DNA of 64,000 bases from Plumapathes pennacea (GCA_964036295.1 OZ038467.1:17643670-17707669), one strand, 5' to 3'; numbered from the stretch's first letter, positions 21,797 through 33,035 are shown. A program made the numbers and translations. Notes: generated by a model not told the origin, from the letters alone.

Positions 21797-23425
21797 GCTC
21801 GCGGGGACCTGGGGCCCACGAGAGCTTAAAAATGGGAATTTTTATTTTATTTTTTTTCCTTTTTGTGGGTCGAGAATCAGCACACGGTGATTGGTTCATA
21901 TTATCACGTGCTGGGCGATGACGTAATTGACTTCGCTAAACAACTCGAGATGCGGCCAGTGAATTGCTCGTTACTTGTGTGTAAAAGTTAACTGCATCCT
22001 ATCCAAACTCAACACCATTTGGCTCTGTGGAATATGCACGGATAAACTGGATTTCCGGGAACGATTTTGGCTCGCGTTCACCGCGGAAGCTTTGAGAATA
22101 GCCGTAAACAAATATTTGATGGTACCGCTGTCGCCGATAAATATTTAGTCCTGACGAAACTTTCTGTGGCGACACGAAATACTTTTGGGAAGATAACAGG
22201 GCGAAAGCAGAAACCAAAGCTACGGTGAGCTTTAGCCGTAAAACAATGACGCTTTATGCTTTACTCTGTACATGACATCTGTTGCCTCATAAAATTCTTC
22301 TGCGTATCGTACATTGCCTGTTGAAGTGTTTCTTTCATTCGATCATGTAGTCTTTGTTTCACAATGTTCATTAAATACCAGAAATGAAAAATACACAGAA
22401 ATAATTCTGAGGATTGAGTTTGCAGTCACAAATGGACTGAACACACTGTGAACTAAAGCGCAATAATATTGTAAACATCTCTCGTGTGACATTCCTCGCT
22501 GTCAATTTGATATTTGTTACAGAGCACGAATACTCGAAAGCCTGATAGAAGAAACGTATTGAATTAATAAAAGGAACTTTTTATAAAAACAAATGTTTGA
22601 TGGATACCGCTGGGGGATTGCAAATATCTCTGTCGCCGATAAGTATTTAGTCCTGACGAAACTTTCTGTGGCGACACGAAATACTTTTGGGAAGATAACA
22701 GGGCGAGATCAGAAAGCAAAGCTACGGTGACCTTTAACCGTAGAACAATGACGCTTTATGCTTTACTCTGTACATGACATCTGTTGCCTCGTAAAATTCT
22801 TCTGCGTATCGTACATTGCCTGTTGAAGTGTTTCTTTCATTCGATCATGTAGCCTTTGTTTCGCAATGTTCATTAAATACCAGAAATGAAAAATACACAG
22901 AAATAATTCTGAGGATTGAGTTTGCAGTCACAAATGGACTGAACACACTGTGAACTAAAGCGCAATAATATTGGAAACATCTCTCGTGTGACATTCCTCG
23001 CTTTCAATTTTATATTTGTTACAGAGCACGAATACTCGAAAGCCAGAGAGAAGAAACGTATCGAGTTAATAAAAGAAAACACATAAGTAGTGAAGCGAAG
23101 GCTGGATTAATCATGGCCTCTTAGAAATAAGAGTCATAGTCAAACTGTCATAATCGATTGTGCATAAAAAGATACGTCACGCATTCTCAAGATGCAGGGT
23201 CGCTCAACCTTTAAGAAGCAAGTGTAGGAGTGTTGTAATAATAATTTTTAGTTTAATAAAGGTGTCAAAAGAGCAAGGTGTCAAAAGCCAAGTTCTCTAT
23301 ACTGTGTGATATTTTTATGGTGAGAAACTGGAAGTCTCTCTTGGGAGTTCTGCTCTTGTCCCCTACTTTCCATTTTATATTCTGGTCTCGACCCAACTCA
23401 CGCCGCGAGCTCACTGGCAAGGCCA
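21797..23425 (+). repeat. R1 copy B with an internal tandem duplication
   Basis: Runs from GCTCGCGGGGACCTGGGGCC to GCGAGCTCACTGGCAAGGCC. The segment around 22120-22575 (from the GTACCGCTGTCGCC region through CTGATAGAAGAAACGTATTG) is repeated at 22605-23070. Copy D at 59990 has the same internal duplication, so B and D come from one duplicated ancestor. It is the spacer between the two duplication arms. Confidence 0.8.
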
Positions 23426-23516
23426 GTCTACTTTATGTACAATATTATTGTTCAAAGCGTGTTCAGTCAATTGTGACTAACAAACTCAATGTTCAAGACT
23501 ATTTCGGTGTATTTTT

Positions 23517-23534
23517 GCTTGTGACGTCACAAGC
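23517..23534. promoter_or_regulatory. CRE-like palindrome at the arm end
   Basis: GCTTGTGACGTCACAAGC is an 18 bp perfect palindrome centred on TGACGTCA, the consensus CREB/ATF site. The same octamer occurs at the outer arm ends (18711-18718 and 26192-26199) and, with one mismatch, in the left inner end near 21427. Function is inferred from the motif only. Confidence 0.5.
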
Positions 23535-24011
23535 TTTAAAATGCAACGATTTTTTTATTTTTTTTATTTTTCTGGGTTAGACATCTGCATGCGGTGATTG
23601 GTTCATATTATCATGTGATTTGTGATGACGTTGTGATCAAGTGACTTGGCGGGCGAGCAGTTTCGCCATTTTGAAGACAGCAAGTTGCTTGCCTTAGTTG
23701 GCTCTGTGGATTATTTTATGGACCGCTCATCTTACTTACAAACGCATACGCCGGCTGCGGTAGACCCATACTAAATTTCATTGAGCGGTTTTGGCTTGGG
23801 TCGGTCCGTTCAGCCTCAAAAGCCATATTGAAAGCCATGAAAGCAAATGCAATGAACTTATCAATGAACTGCATAACTATGCACAACTGTACAGAAATGT
23901 ACGAAGAATCTGACATCCAGAACCTTGAGAACTTGAAGGAACAAGCTGAACGAAGCCGCTCGACATACAAAGACGAGAACCTGTGTAAAGACGGCGATTC
24001 TTGACAAGCGC

Positions 24012-24584
24012 TTGATAGCGGATTATATGGAACTGTTTAGTATGAGGGTGAACTTGAAGGTACTTTGTATTCTTTTACTTTGTATTATTCTTGCTGATAC
24101 AAGTAAAGCGTCAGAAAATCTGACTTTTGTTTGGGATCAAAATTTCACTCTGCTGTGCATTTATGTTGTTGTTGCGACATTTTGGCTCGGTGCCATGAAG
24201 GTCAAACAATCAGTGGAACAGATGGCGTTGTTATTTGAAAATTGGGAAATGGCTGAGGAAAAAGTGACCGTTGGTAGATCTCGCTTCGCTCAGTTTTATT
24301 GTATTCCCACAAATGTTTATGTGAAAGAAAACCGAAGTCCTGCAAGACGAAGTCGTGAGCCAAGCCACGTACCCTTGAATAACCTTTCACGCATTTTGAA
24401 CAAGAGTAGAAAAAGCAGGCGACTAATACAAGAATACATTTCAAAGAATGTCCCAAAGTCGTCAAAAGTCCATGGTTATACCCGAGCTTACGTACTTCAC
24501 AATGCTAATGCGTTCCGAGAACGTGCATGTAAACAACATGTAAACAATAAAAAGCCACAGATGGAAATGGAAAGAGAAAATTAG
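24012..24584 (+). CDS. Hypothetical protein, N-terminal hydrophobic segment, in the right arm
   Basis: 190 residues, not recognised. Residues about 12-32 (NLKVLCILLLCIILADTSKA) look like a signal peptide or membrane anchor. A second hydrophobic stretch, LLCIYVVVATFWLGAMKV, lies near 46-63, so the N-terminal part could be membrane-bound. The rest is basic (RSPARRSREPSH, NKSRKSRRLI, KNVPKSSK). The block NKSRK...KSS is echoed in the 25078-25482 ORF, suggesting two copies of one module. No intron signals were assigned. It could be an exon of a repeat-borne gene and is not necessarily expressed. The left-arm copy is frameshifted. Confidence 0.4.
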   Translation: MIADYMELFSMRVNLKVLCILLLCIILADTSKASENLTFVWDQNFTLLCIYVVVATFWLGAMKVKQSVEQMALLFENWEMAEEKVTVGRSRFAQFYCIPTNVYVKENRSPARRSREPSHVPLNNLSRILNKSRKSRRLIQEYISKNVPKSSKVHGYTRAYVLHNANAFRERACKQHVNNKKPQMEMEREN

Positions 24585-25077
24585 GATCAATAAACCATCG
24601 TTGCGAGAAAGCTAGAAGCTCAAAAAGAAGATTGCCAAAAGTAACCGAGGTGCTAAGATACGTTTGTATTTTAAAATGTGTTAAAAAACAGGCATTGCAA
24701 GATCAGACGTACTCAGAGATCAAAATCACAGAACCAAGTACAATGGGTTTTCTCTGTCAAGGGATATAGAAAAAAATTCCGGTCCTTCAGTTGTTGATCC
24801 AAACAAAACGATCATTGGTTGGCTTTCTGGATGCACGGAAGCCATACTTTAAGAGCGATTTTGGCTTGCATTGTTTTTAAGCGTCGGAAGACTTGAAAAT
24901 AGCCGTACACAAATGCTTGATGTGTTACCAGCGGGACCCCCGTAAAGTACGAAGGGTTGTGTTTTGCAAATGCTCGATTATAGATACCGCTTCAACCAAT
25001 GTATCTGTGTTCTGAGCAATATTTGTGTGAAAGAACATCGAATAAGTAGTAGAAGACGTGGCGAAACTTCATAGAAC

Positions 25078-25482
25078 TTGAACTTTTCCCTGCGGGCAGA
25101 GCGTCTCCCTTTGTCGGAAACTCTGCGGCTTTGTGTAACGCGCGGCGTATACGAACAGTCGGCGTTTAACTTCGTTTTGCGTGCAGTAAAGGTTCTTTGT
25201 TTATTGTCTGAGGATATTGAATTACTAATAGGTTTGAGGCAAATATCACGCGAGATTAAGATACAAGATCTGTCAATGAAATGTCACGAGCATAATATCA
25301 TAGAACGGGGAATCCCGAATCATCAGCTAATTAGCTTTCACTCACGCCGCTTTAACAAAAGCAGGAAAGACCGGCAGGCGATTACATCGAGAATATTTGT
25401 CACTGAATACCTCGAAGTCTTCAAAAGCTCAAGGTTGATATCCGACTATCCGAGCCGTAATGTTCGCTCCACAAGCCCGTGA
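25078..25482 (+). CDS. Hypothetical basic protein in the right arm
   Basis: 134 residues, not recognised. The middle (VKVLCLLSEDIELLIGLRQI) is hydrophobic to amphipathic. The C-terminal half is basic (SRRFNKSRKDRQAITSRIFV) and resembles the tail of the upstream ORF around NKSRK. The left-arm equivalent (19758-20132) matches almost to the end. It sits about 490 bases after the 24012-24584 ORF on the same strand, so both may be remnants of a single gene. Confidence 0.35.
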   Translation: MNFSLRAERLPLSETLRLCVTRGVYEQSAFNFVLRAVKVLCLLSEDIELLIGLRQISREIKIQDLSMKCHEHNIIERGIPNHQLISFHSRRFNKSRKDRQAITSRIFVTEYLEVFKSSRLISDYPSRNVRSTSP

Positions 25483-26234
25483 TGCACGCCTTTGTTGTCA
25501 CGGTATTCAAACGTCTGCAGCTTCCGATAGAGATTAATTTCGTATCGACCCAGAATTTTGCGTTAAAGCTTAATGCATAGCAGTCTTGAACATATTAGTA
25601 ATCAGACTTGTACATGTAGGATGAGAAACGTCTGAGATGGCTTTTTCATACGAAGTAATTTCATCATGGGAAGTGTCATGTTTTAATGTGCTACAGAGAT
25701 AAGTCTGAACGCTTTCAATTACAGCTACTTGAACATGATGCACACGCTGGGAAGATGAGATAAGGCTATTACGCTGTCTTACAGCTACTTAAGATGTCGG
25801 GTATTCCCCAGTCAATCCCATTACAAAATGACAACACAGTTCCTCCACAAAACATGTCAGCTTGAAAATTCACTCAACAAGGTTGCCAGGTTGTATAGCA
25901 AGCGTCACACAAGTACTGTCACGTGCATCGGAAAGCAATGAAAACTGGGTTGTTGCAAACGAAGAATATTCCTACGGGGCCTTCGATAATTGTTTTCTCT
26001 CAATTATTATAATACACTTTTTCGTGAATATCTGTTTGACCGAAATTAGAAGAAAAGAGGGCAAGAAAAATAAAGGGAGCTCTTGGATCCGTCATGTGCA
26101 AAAACTGACTCGGCTATAATATCTTTTGCATATAAACGCACGACAAAAGTTCCTCTCCCGGGACCCCGCGTGTCTCTATTCATTGTACTAATGACGTCAC
26201 AAGCGCACTGGCCACGGGCCTGTCTTGTTTATTT

Positions 26235-26997
26235 CTAGTTTACAATACCACTGCGAAACAAAGGCTACTTGATCGAATGGAAGAAATATTTCAACATGCA
26301 CTGTATGATAAGCCGAAGCATTTTGACAACTGTCACGCTCGTGCGGAGTATAACACATGTAATATATTCCATAGCCAGAGATAGCGGACACGCATGCGCA
26401 TTAGGGGGTGCAATTTATTTGGCTTTCAGTGTAAACTAAACAAGAGACTTTACTATGGAGATGGACACAAAAATTACCGTACCTTTGAACTGGAGACTAA
26501 ATAGCAAGCTGTTCAACCGGATTCTCTTATAATACAAGGATACCGAAAATATTAACACAAAATCAGTAGCTGTCCATATGTACTTCTTGCGTTTTTCTAA
26601 TGTAAAGATGCATAACACGTCTAAGAGACAACAGTATGGCAGACAAGCTGAAAACGGCAAGCTGGATGAGAGTAGCTGACCGTTTTGCCTCGAAGTTGTT
26701 GAAATATCGAAGCTGTTCAATCGGTTCTTACTTCGAGAAAGGTAATTCTTCTGAACAAACTTAATGGTAACCCTCGGCACTTTGTATCTCTTGCGTTTTT
26801 GGATTATAAAGATGTGCTTTGTTGAATTTAGCCGCACAATCATTCGATACGCACGCTTAGTGAAGCAAGGTGCTACTCACGATCCGTTCTAGCTCCCTCT
26901 GATCGGCCCCAGCGATCGACCAAGTTGTTCAAAACAAACTGTGTAGCCTTGTGAGTAAACCATCCTGCAAAATGAGTTCAGGATTTGATTTGGGAAT
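26235..26997. other. R1 fragment, then degenerate duplicated sequence
   Basis: 26235-26335 is an R1 fragment. From about 26436 to 26843 on the minus strand there is a 135-residue frame that may be chance. Within it two segments about 210 bases apart resemble each other (CATCTTTATAATCCAAAAACGC near 26818 and CATCTTTACATTAGAAAAACGC near 26607, minus strand), suggesting an old tandem duplication. Confidence 0.4.
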
Positions 26998-27366
26998 TTA
27001 ATGGGGCTTTGAAAGAGACGTCGCGAATCGTGGCGCATAAATACGGTTGCCGTTCAAGAACGGACAAGGGAACTCTGTCCAGCAAAGCAGGAGCTGTTTT
27101 AATACCGCTAAATTGTAAGACTTGTTCATCCTTTCTTCTAACTTCATCATAGAATTTGCAATTAAACTACAGCACCAAGTTTTACAAAACTGACCGTGCG
27201 TGTCATCAGTCGCTTTAAAACATTTCAGCTTTTTCATTCGGGGCATGCTGTTTCCAATAATCACTACAATCTCGGAACAGTTTTCGGCAATCGCAGTGAT
27301 TACAGCAGTCCAGCGGTCTCTGAACACTTTTCTGAGCGATCGCAGTGATTGATCGCAATCCGGCAT
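26998..27366 (-). CDS. Hypothetical ORF, 122 residues
   Basis: Starts MPDCDQSLRSLRKVFRDRW and ends RFATSLSKPH. It has several Cys and Trp residues but no motif I know. Possibly an exon or remnant of a repeat. Another short minus-strand frame (27510-27692) follows upstream without recognisable content. 27367-27782 otherwise shows no supported gene. Confidence 0.25.
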   Translation of the reverse strand: MPDCDQSLRSLRKVFRDRWTAVITAIAENCSEIVVIIGNSMPRMKKLKCFKATDDTHGQFCKTWCCSLIANSMMKLEERMNKSYNLAVLKQLLLCWTEFPCPFLNGNRIYAPRFATSLSKPH

Positions 27367-27782
27367 ACTTCAGCTAATAGAACGCTTGGTAAACAAACTG
27401 CTACCCGCGATTTTGGGCGGGAAAAGCTGCCGCGGACGCACATTGTGGCGGGAAATACCCGGGCCTTTACAGCTTCCTGATTGGCTGTTTAAATGTTTAA
27501 ATGCCTAAATTAGCATGCAAAACAACCCAAAGCGTAAAAAAATGTCGGACAAACCTCTTCTCCGTGAGAAAGTAGATGTCCAACTGTGCAACTGGAGATA
27601 ATCGACTTTCGCATTAGCCGCCATCTTGTTTTTGGTGGAACGGGGCCCGCTGACAATGTTGCAGGCTCAGAATGTCCGCTATTTCTGGCCATGCACAGAG
27701 ACGCATTCGTCGAGTCTTAAGCCCTGAGAATGAATATTTTTGTCTCAAAAACGGATATACTTTCGGCAAAAAAAAACTTTAT

Positions 27783-28035
27783 AAAACAGCTACAGTATGT
27801 AGGAGGCAACAGATGTCATTAACAGTGTAAAGCATAAATCATCATTGTTTACGGCTAAAGTTTGTCATGGCTTTGGTGTTCCGTTTTCAGCCTGATATCT
27901 TCCCAGAAGTATTTCGTGTCGCCACAGAAAGTTCTTCGAGACTAAATAATGAGCGGCGACAAAGTTATTTGTAACCCTGTAGCGGTAGCCAACATAATCG
28001 AATCAATCAAACATTTTTTGCGGCTATGACAGTGA
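27783..28035 (-). repeat. R1 fragment G
   Basis: Matches the middle of R1: GAGGCAACAGATGTCAT, then GCATAAATCATCATTGTTT, then GAAGTATTTCGTGTCGCCAC, then AGCGGCGACAAAG. Confidence 0.65.
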
Positions 28036-28145
28036 ACTTAAAGTGCACATAAGCCTTCAGAGGATACATTTTTATACGAAATTAGGAAGTAATCTAAGCA
28101 ACTTATGCCCAAAAGAAAGCCCTTCCGAAGCGTTCTTATATTTTT
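28036..28145 (+). repeat. Duplicated 110 bp block, copy 1
   Basis: TAAAGTGCACATAAGCCTTC onward is nearly identical to 29836-29945. In both copies an R1 fragment precedes it and a TGACGTCAGAGGAGTGGCG block follows within about 100 bases, so a composite unit was duplicated and one copy later received the THAP exon, or the other lost it. Confidence 0.8.
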
Positions 28146-28293
28146 TTTCGCCCGGTAAACATGCGAAAAAGTGCCATTTTGACTTCCGGTTTAGATTTGT
28201 CCGCGTAAGATGATTGATCAAGGGCCTGGGCTGTGACGTCAGAGGAGTGGCGTCTCGACTCGTCCGAACAGAGTTTTCACCGGTTTTACTCCG

Positions 28294-28525
28294 AAATGCC
28301 TTATAGATGTGTTGTTGGAGGCTGCTCCTGGGAGCCAGATCATAAGCAAGAATTCGCATTTTATATGATTCAGTTTCCAAATGACCAAAGAGGTGAAGCG
28401 AGGAAGCGAAAGAGAAATGGTCCAGTTTGTCAAGGCCAAACGTGTGAAATGGGAGCTGACGATCAATTCCGGTTCTGCTCAGCTTATTTCAAACCAGATG
28501 ATTTTGACATTGCATGGAATTGACA
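28294..28525 (+). pseudogene. THAP-domain exon, decayed
   Basis: Begins MPYRCVVGGCSWEPDHKQEF...IQFPNDQ, the N-terminal C2 half of a THAP zinc finger. In the next frame it continues as MVQFVKAKRVKWELTINS, then returns to the first frame with FCSAYFKPDDFDIAWN. At least two frameshifts break it, and the zinc-ligand His of the usual CSxHF motif is Tyr. THAP domains bind DNA and are common in host transcription factors and P-element-like transposases. Which of these this came from cannot be told from the fragment. Confidence 0.8.
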
Positions 28526-28812
28526 ATAACGAATTGCACAATCTCGACTTGGACCTGGTAAAGGACAATCTCGGTATTGTAGTACAAAGTTGATAAGAAG
28601 GGGAAAGATTGACCGAGTAATCGTCGGGTCCCACAATTTGTCGACGGGTAGTAATAAGTAATTATATTTAATCCAAAATATATTCAGCTGTGGGAAGTTT
28701 GTTACCTTTTCTATCGTAGGTATCGAATATCAAATGAGCAAACCATCGCGTTCGCCGGAGGTTTATGGTCGATGAGGTCAACACTGCGACACTGCAATTC
28801 ATGTTTGAAGCT

Positions 28813-29036
28813 GGTGTTACACTGTTCGATTTGCAACGACGATTTGCAACGCCGATTTGCTCCAAATTCGCGCAACGGTGTTGCAAGTTTATGAATCGCT
28901 TTCAAAAACTTGTAACGCTTTGCAGCACTGCAAACATCGCGAAAAATTGTTCGCAATGGGATGTTAGACTTGAACAATTTTTAGCGCAACATCGTATCGT
29001 TGCAAATCGTCGTTGCAAATCGACCAGTGTAACACC
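28813..29036. mobile_element. MITE, GGTGTTACACTG termini
   Basis: 224 bp. TIRs begin GGTGTTACACTG and extend about 39 bp, with repeated TTGCAACGACGATTTGCAAC motifs near both ends. The coding frames crossing it are artefacts. 29037-29578 after it has no supported gene. Confidence 0.85.
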
Positions 29037-29578
29037 ACCTTGAAACCGAGCGAAAGATGGTTTTTCGGCTAGATTTTTCTAGGGCTATAGTCGACCGTGT
29101 GCCGGATTTGCGGCACATATTTACTCAAACAACTTGGTTTCCACATCGCCGAAGTTAGACGACGGCCGCAGAAGTTGGAAATTTTTGGCAAACTCCGAAA
29201 GGAGTCGTTCTAACTGTTGACAGTCGCCTGTTGATCCACCGCGGCGAGAGCAAAATCCTCCAAACGGTGAAGAAGGGCGCCACAAACCGCAATTAAAGTG
29301 TAATACTTTATTGTCTACCCGTACAGGGAAGTTTAGAATGACTGTTTTTGTACATTCCAGGAGTTTTCAGAAGAGCCGCGCTCTCTCGAAGTCAAATATA
29401 ACTGACCGTGGTCAACTGCCGTGACGAATTACGCAACTGCTCTCAGTCGAAATCCCGAGCGAGAGTTATCGTGAGACATCCGCAGAATCTCAATGCTTGT
29501 GAATGCCGATGCTACCGTAGCACATCAACATTGCAATTCCCACACGAACACCTAAAATATGAGTAAAACACAGAGAAG

Positions 29579-29653
29579 CAATTACAGATGTACCACGTAA
29601 ACAAATCCAAAACGGAGAAAAACGGATTTGTTTACGTGGTACATCTGTAATTG
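29579..29653. repeat. Perfect hairpin, 30 bp arms
   Basis: CAATTACAGATGTACCACGT and the following ten bases are mirrored exactly after a loop of about 15 bases. The right arm runs straight into an R1 fragment. Confidence 0.85.
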
Positions 29654-29835
29654 GTTCACATTGCCACGTGATATGTGATGACGTAAGGTGACTTCGCGAA
29701 CAACTTGAGATGTAGTCGATTGAATTGTACGTTAATGCTTGTGTATAAAGTTATATGTATCCCATCCAAACTAGCTTAACACCGTTTGGCTTTGTGGAAC
29801 ATGCACGGATAAAGAAGATTTGGCTTGCGTTCTTA
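29650..29835 (+). repeat. R1 fragment H
   Basis: TTGGTTCACATTGCCACGTG through CATCCAAACTAGCTTAACAC to CACGGATAAAG. This is the first part of R1 only. Confidence 0.7.
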
Positions 29836-29945
29836 AAGTGCACATAAGCCTTCAGAGGATACATTTTTATACGAAATTAGGAAGTAATCTAAGCAACTTA
29901 TGCCCAAAAGAAAGCCTTTCCGAAGCGTTCTTATATTTTTTTCAC
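29836..29945 (+). repeat. Duplicated 110 bp block, copy 2
   Basis: Nearly identical to 28036-28145. Followed by GTGACGTCAGAGGAGTGGCG at 30001, also present at 28232. Confidence 0.8.
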
Positions 29946-30208
29946 GCGTTTAAAATCGGAAATATAAAATTCAGACCGCGCAATGTAGGAGACTGGGACC
30001 TGTGACGTCAGAGGAGTGGCGCGTTTTGGCTCGGCACCTCTTCATAGCTCTTATTTATCAGGTTTGTGTACGTTTTTCTCGTAAGTGGACAGTTCCAAAT
30101 ACGGACACTTATTCTGCTTCCCAAGGGTATCCACTTACAAGAGCTTCAACTGTACGTAAAGCAGTTATGAGAAAAATAGAAACACTTATTGTGGAAGCGT
30201 ATCTCTTT

Positions 30209-31360
30209 TTATTATATGGTACTGATACTACGCACGCTACGATTGGTTAATTTACCGGTCCATACTTTCCTGTACGGACCGCAAATTGATTTTACGCACG
30301 TTCTGATTCGTCAATTTTACCGGTCCATAACTTACTGTACGTACCGCAAAATCAGTTTGTACATGTGGATCGCAAATGATTACTCGAAAAGTTGCTAAAC
30401 GTTTGTCATAAAAGGCCCAGAAGTGCAATGGGAAGTTTAAACGTTCGGGATACCCACTGTTAAGTTATGATGATCGGGGAAAGCTTACAATCTTGGAAAA
30501 TGACCGTTACGAAGAAGGAAAACATCCGAGGAAAAAAGTGCTTGCGACCTCGCCGTCATTGACAACAAGCGCTGCAGAGTATGGAGGGTTGTTTCACCTC
30601 TGTGTTCAAATTTGCACACTTGCCAGGAAGAAAGTGGAAAGCGAACAATCACCGTGAACAGTTATGACTAAAACCGTGCAAGAATCAAGTTTTGCAGACA
30701 TGTTTGCTCGTCATGGCGCACTGTGAAGACTGTAAATAAATTTTTCACAATGCACGAGAACTCTGTATTTCGAAATCACTGACTGGGACAAAAACGCCGT
30801 GGTGATTTGAGGACGTTTATTTTGCTGGAAGAAACCTAAACGCTCCACGAGGAGGCAGGAAAATTAAGCGGTGAGCTTTGAATAATATAACTTTCAACGA
30901 TGTGTTGGTCGCAGTTTGTGATGAAATGATTTTCTTTTAGTGCCATTTTGCCTTTTACATTATTGTACGCGTAAGAAACTTATTCAAAAGAATAAAAAAT
31001 ACTCTGAGTTACAAAGCAGTTTCTTCTGGAAAGAGATAAGACTGCAGTTTTTTTTAAATCTTTAGTGAGCGAGCAAGGGCGAGTTCGAGTCGTTCACCGA
31101 ATAAAGTTCACTGCAGTGTCGTTGTTTGACACACGCTATGGGCCATTTCATTCAGCTCAGAACAAATTAGTATTTATCTAGGCAGTTGGTTCGACAGACG
31201 CTTATTTTCTTTCAAGATTTTCAAATCGGTAGAATTGTAAGCAGTTAACTGAATTTGTTGTGAAAACAAACGTGCGATTGATGTTGTTGAATGAACGAGA
31301 CGAGTACTCGTTAGGGCCTTGTTTTGTGTTTGCCGAAAGATCTAAAGCCATATAATAAAT
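30209..31360 (+). mobile_element. Repeat R4, copy 1, TTATTATATGG termini
   Basis: Begins TTATTATATGG and ends CCATATAATAA, 1152 bp. The inverted copy is at 62487-63625. The interior includes GGAAAATGACCGTTACGAAG and GAAAGTGGAAAGCGAACAAT. An ORF present in the other copy (63215-63583) is broken here. The terminal nine bases match several MITEs of this window. Transposase not seen. Confidence 0.75.
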
Positions 31361-31364
31361 ATCT

Positions 31365-31519
31365 TATTAACCTCGTTTGCTTGGTCCGTACCGTAAGTTA
31401 TGGATCCTCGTTTTTTTTGTCGCCTTATGGACCTCGCGCGAAGCGCGCTCGGGCCATAAGGCGACGAAAAAAACTCGGTCCATAACTTACGGTACGGACC
31501 GCGCGCTCGGTTAATAAGA
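31365..31519. mobile_element. Palindromic foldback element beside R4
   Basis: CTTATTAACCTCGTTTGCTTGGTCCGTA... mirrors ...GCGCTCGGTTAATAAG around a centre of GCGCGAAGCGCGC. It contains GTCCGTACCGTAAGTTATGG and its complement. Half of it also adjoins the other R4 copy (62401-62484), so the pair moved or was duplicated together. Confidence 0.75.
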
Positions 31520-33019
31520 TCTATTTACGTCAGTTCGAGGAACCAACCATAAAATTACTGTTACTGTCCCAAACTATCGCAAGTAACTTGGAAGCCGTTG
31601 AATTTGTTTCGGCCAAAGTTTCTGTGGCGATATAAAATACGGCTTGGAGGATACTAAGCCTAATAGATATTGCACCTCGATTAAATGAAGCGAAAACAAA
31701 TCCAATATCGGATCGGGTCTGACCGATTGACTCCAATCGGAAGTAAAATGTTTCCGATTCGTATATCAGGTCCGCCCGATCAAATCGGTGCCGAGCCACG
31801 TAAGAGCCGACACAAAGAAAGTACTTTGGTTTTGTTCATATCGTGTCGACAACACTTGTTCTTTCGTACGCGAACGATGGCTCACCGTTTAGGTTGTCAA
31901 GAATTTCGCTTGGACTCTGACTGTACTGCCCAGAGACTGAGATTAAGGCGCGCTCGGCGTTAAATAGTCAACGTTGCTCGTTGTTGCAGACTTTCAAGTT
32001 GGTTGATGCAGCGAACATGCGCTGTTTATTTTGCCTTGCAGTCAGAAAATTACAGTAAATATGTCTTCGGCGTGCCGCCAACAAGTCATTTTGTGTAAGA
32101 TTCGGACAATTTCTTTGAGTGTGTAACATTATTATTCAAACGTTACAAGCAGATTTCTCCGACGATTAAGAACCACGGATGCTTCAAACGCTGTTTACAA
32201 CGCTGTCTTGTCAAGAGTCTCGTTTTAGTAATTTATAGATGGGCCTGAATTGAGTTTCTGATCCGACGAACAACTGAAGCGTTTGAGCAGGTAGCAGCAG
32301 AGGAAATCCACACGCGCCCGCGCGCGTTCACGTATCTGCTGCCGTACTAGTGTTTATACAAATGCCGTTTGAACACGGAAGTCTAACAGCGGATTCAAGG
32401 TTAATAACCTTATATGATTTCGGTAAAAAGAACTCAAGAAATGACTCAAGAAAGCATGGTCAACTTAAAAAATTGCACGACTGACTATTTCATACATTCC
32501 TCAGCTTTACATGGCTGCCTGTGTGACAGTCTCACTCATGCTGATGTCGACCTAACGAAGAAAAGGTGTGGGAGGGGGGCTGGGACAAGAAGTGTTGCTA
32601 ATAGGCAGGGACGAGCATGAAAACATACCAGTTATTTAAGGAAGGATCAGCCCTATACCCCATACGATAAATAAAGACATCCATAAAAAAAAAATACCCA
32701 GCTTTACTAGATATTCAAAGCAAAAGTGAGATATTTCAAAACTTCGGACGGAAACCTCTAGGTACTTCAATATTCTCTAAACGCCCAGACAGTTAGCTAT
32801 AAATAATGACAATAAAACTATTTTCAAAAAAATCATTAAAGTAAACTATCGATACCTGACGAGCAACATAATCTTGCCTGTATGACTAATTAACACCTTG
32901 ACTAATCATATAAACGTTTTCAAGGCTTAATCTTGCAAATCGAAATATAATCAAGCACACAAAAACTGAATCGTCCTTAGAGGATATTAGGAAGATCTCA
33001 CCATCTTTTTTCCATATAC
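31520..33019. other. Upstream region of the TPR-CHAT gene, with a possible retroposed 3' end
   Basis: No supported coding gene. 31600-31665 resembles a degraded piece of R1. At 32670-32675 AATAAA is followed ten bases later by ten A residues, which looks like a retroposed transcript tail or a neighbouring gene end. No TATA box or promoter was assigned. Confidence 0.45.
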
Positions 33020-33021
33020 AG
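33002..33021 (+). promoter_or_regulatory. Probable splice acceptor 15 bases before the TPR-CHAT start
   Basis: A pyrimidine-rich CATCTTTTTTCCATATACAG ends at 33021. The next 14 bases contain an in-frame TAA before ATG 33036, so the exon begins in the 5' UTR and the long ORF starts at that ATG. The upstream exon was not located. Confidence 0.6.
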
Positions 33022-33035
33022 GACGATAAACACTA

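Larger units (their letters stand above)
23514..26230 (+). repeat. Right arm of the large inverted duplication
   Basis: About 2.7 kb, inverted match of 18683-21443. It starts with the palindrome GCTTGTGACGTCACAAGC and ends after TAATGACGTCACAAGCGCAC...CCTGTCTTGTT. This arm keeps longer ORFs (24012-24584, 25078-25482) and lacks the MITE of the left arm. Beyond its outer edge, 26235-26335, is an R1 fragment (GCGAAACAAAGGCTACTTGA). Confidence 0.9.

Noticed and set aside
26998..27692. A two-exon host gene on the minus strand
   Set aside because: The frames have no recognised domain and I could not find convincing paired splice sites, so only a low-confidence ORF is listed.
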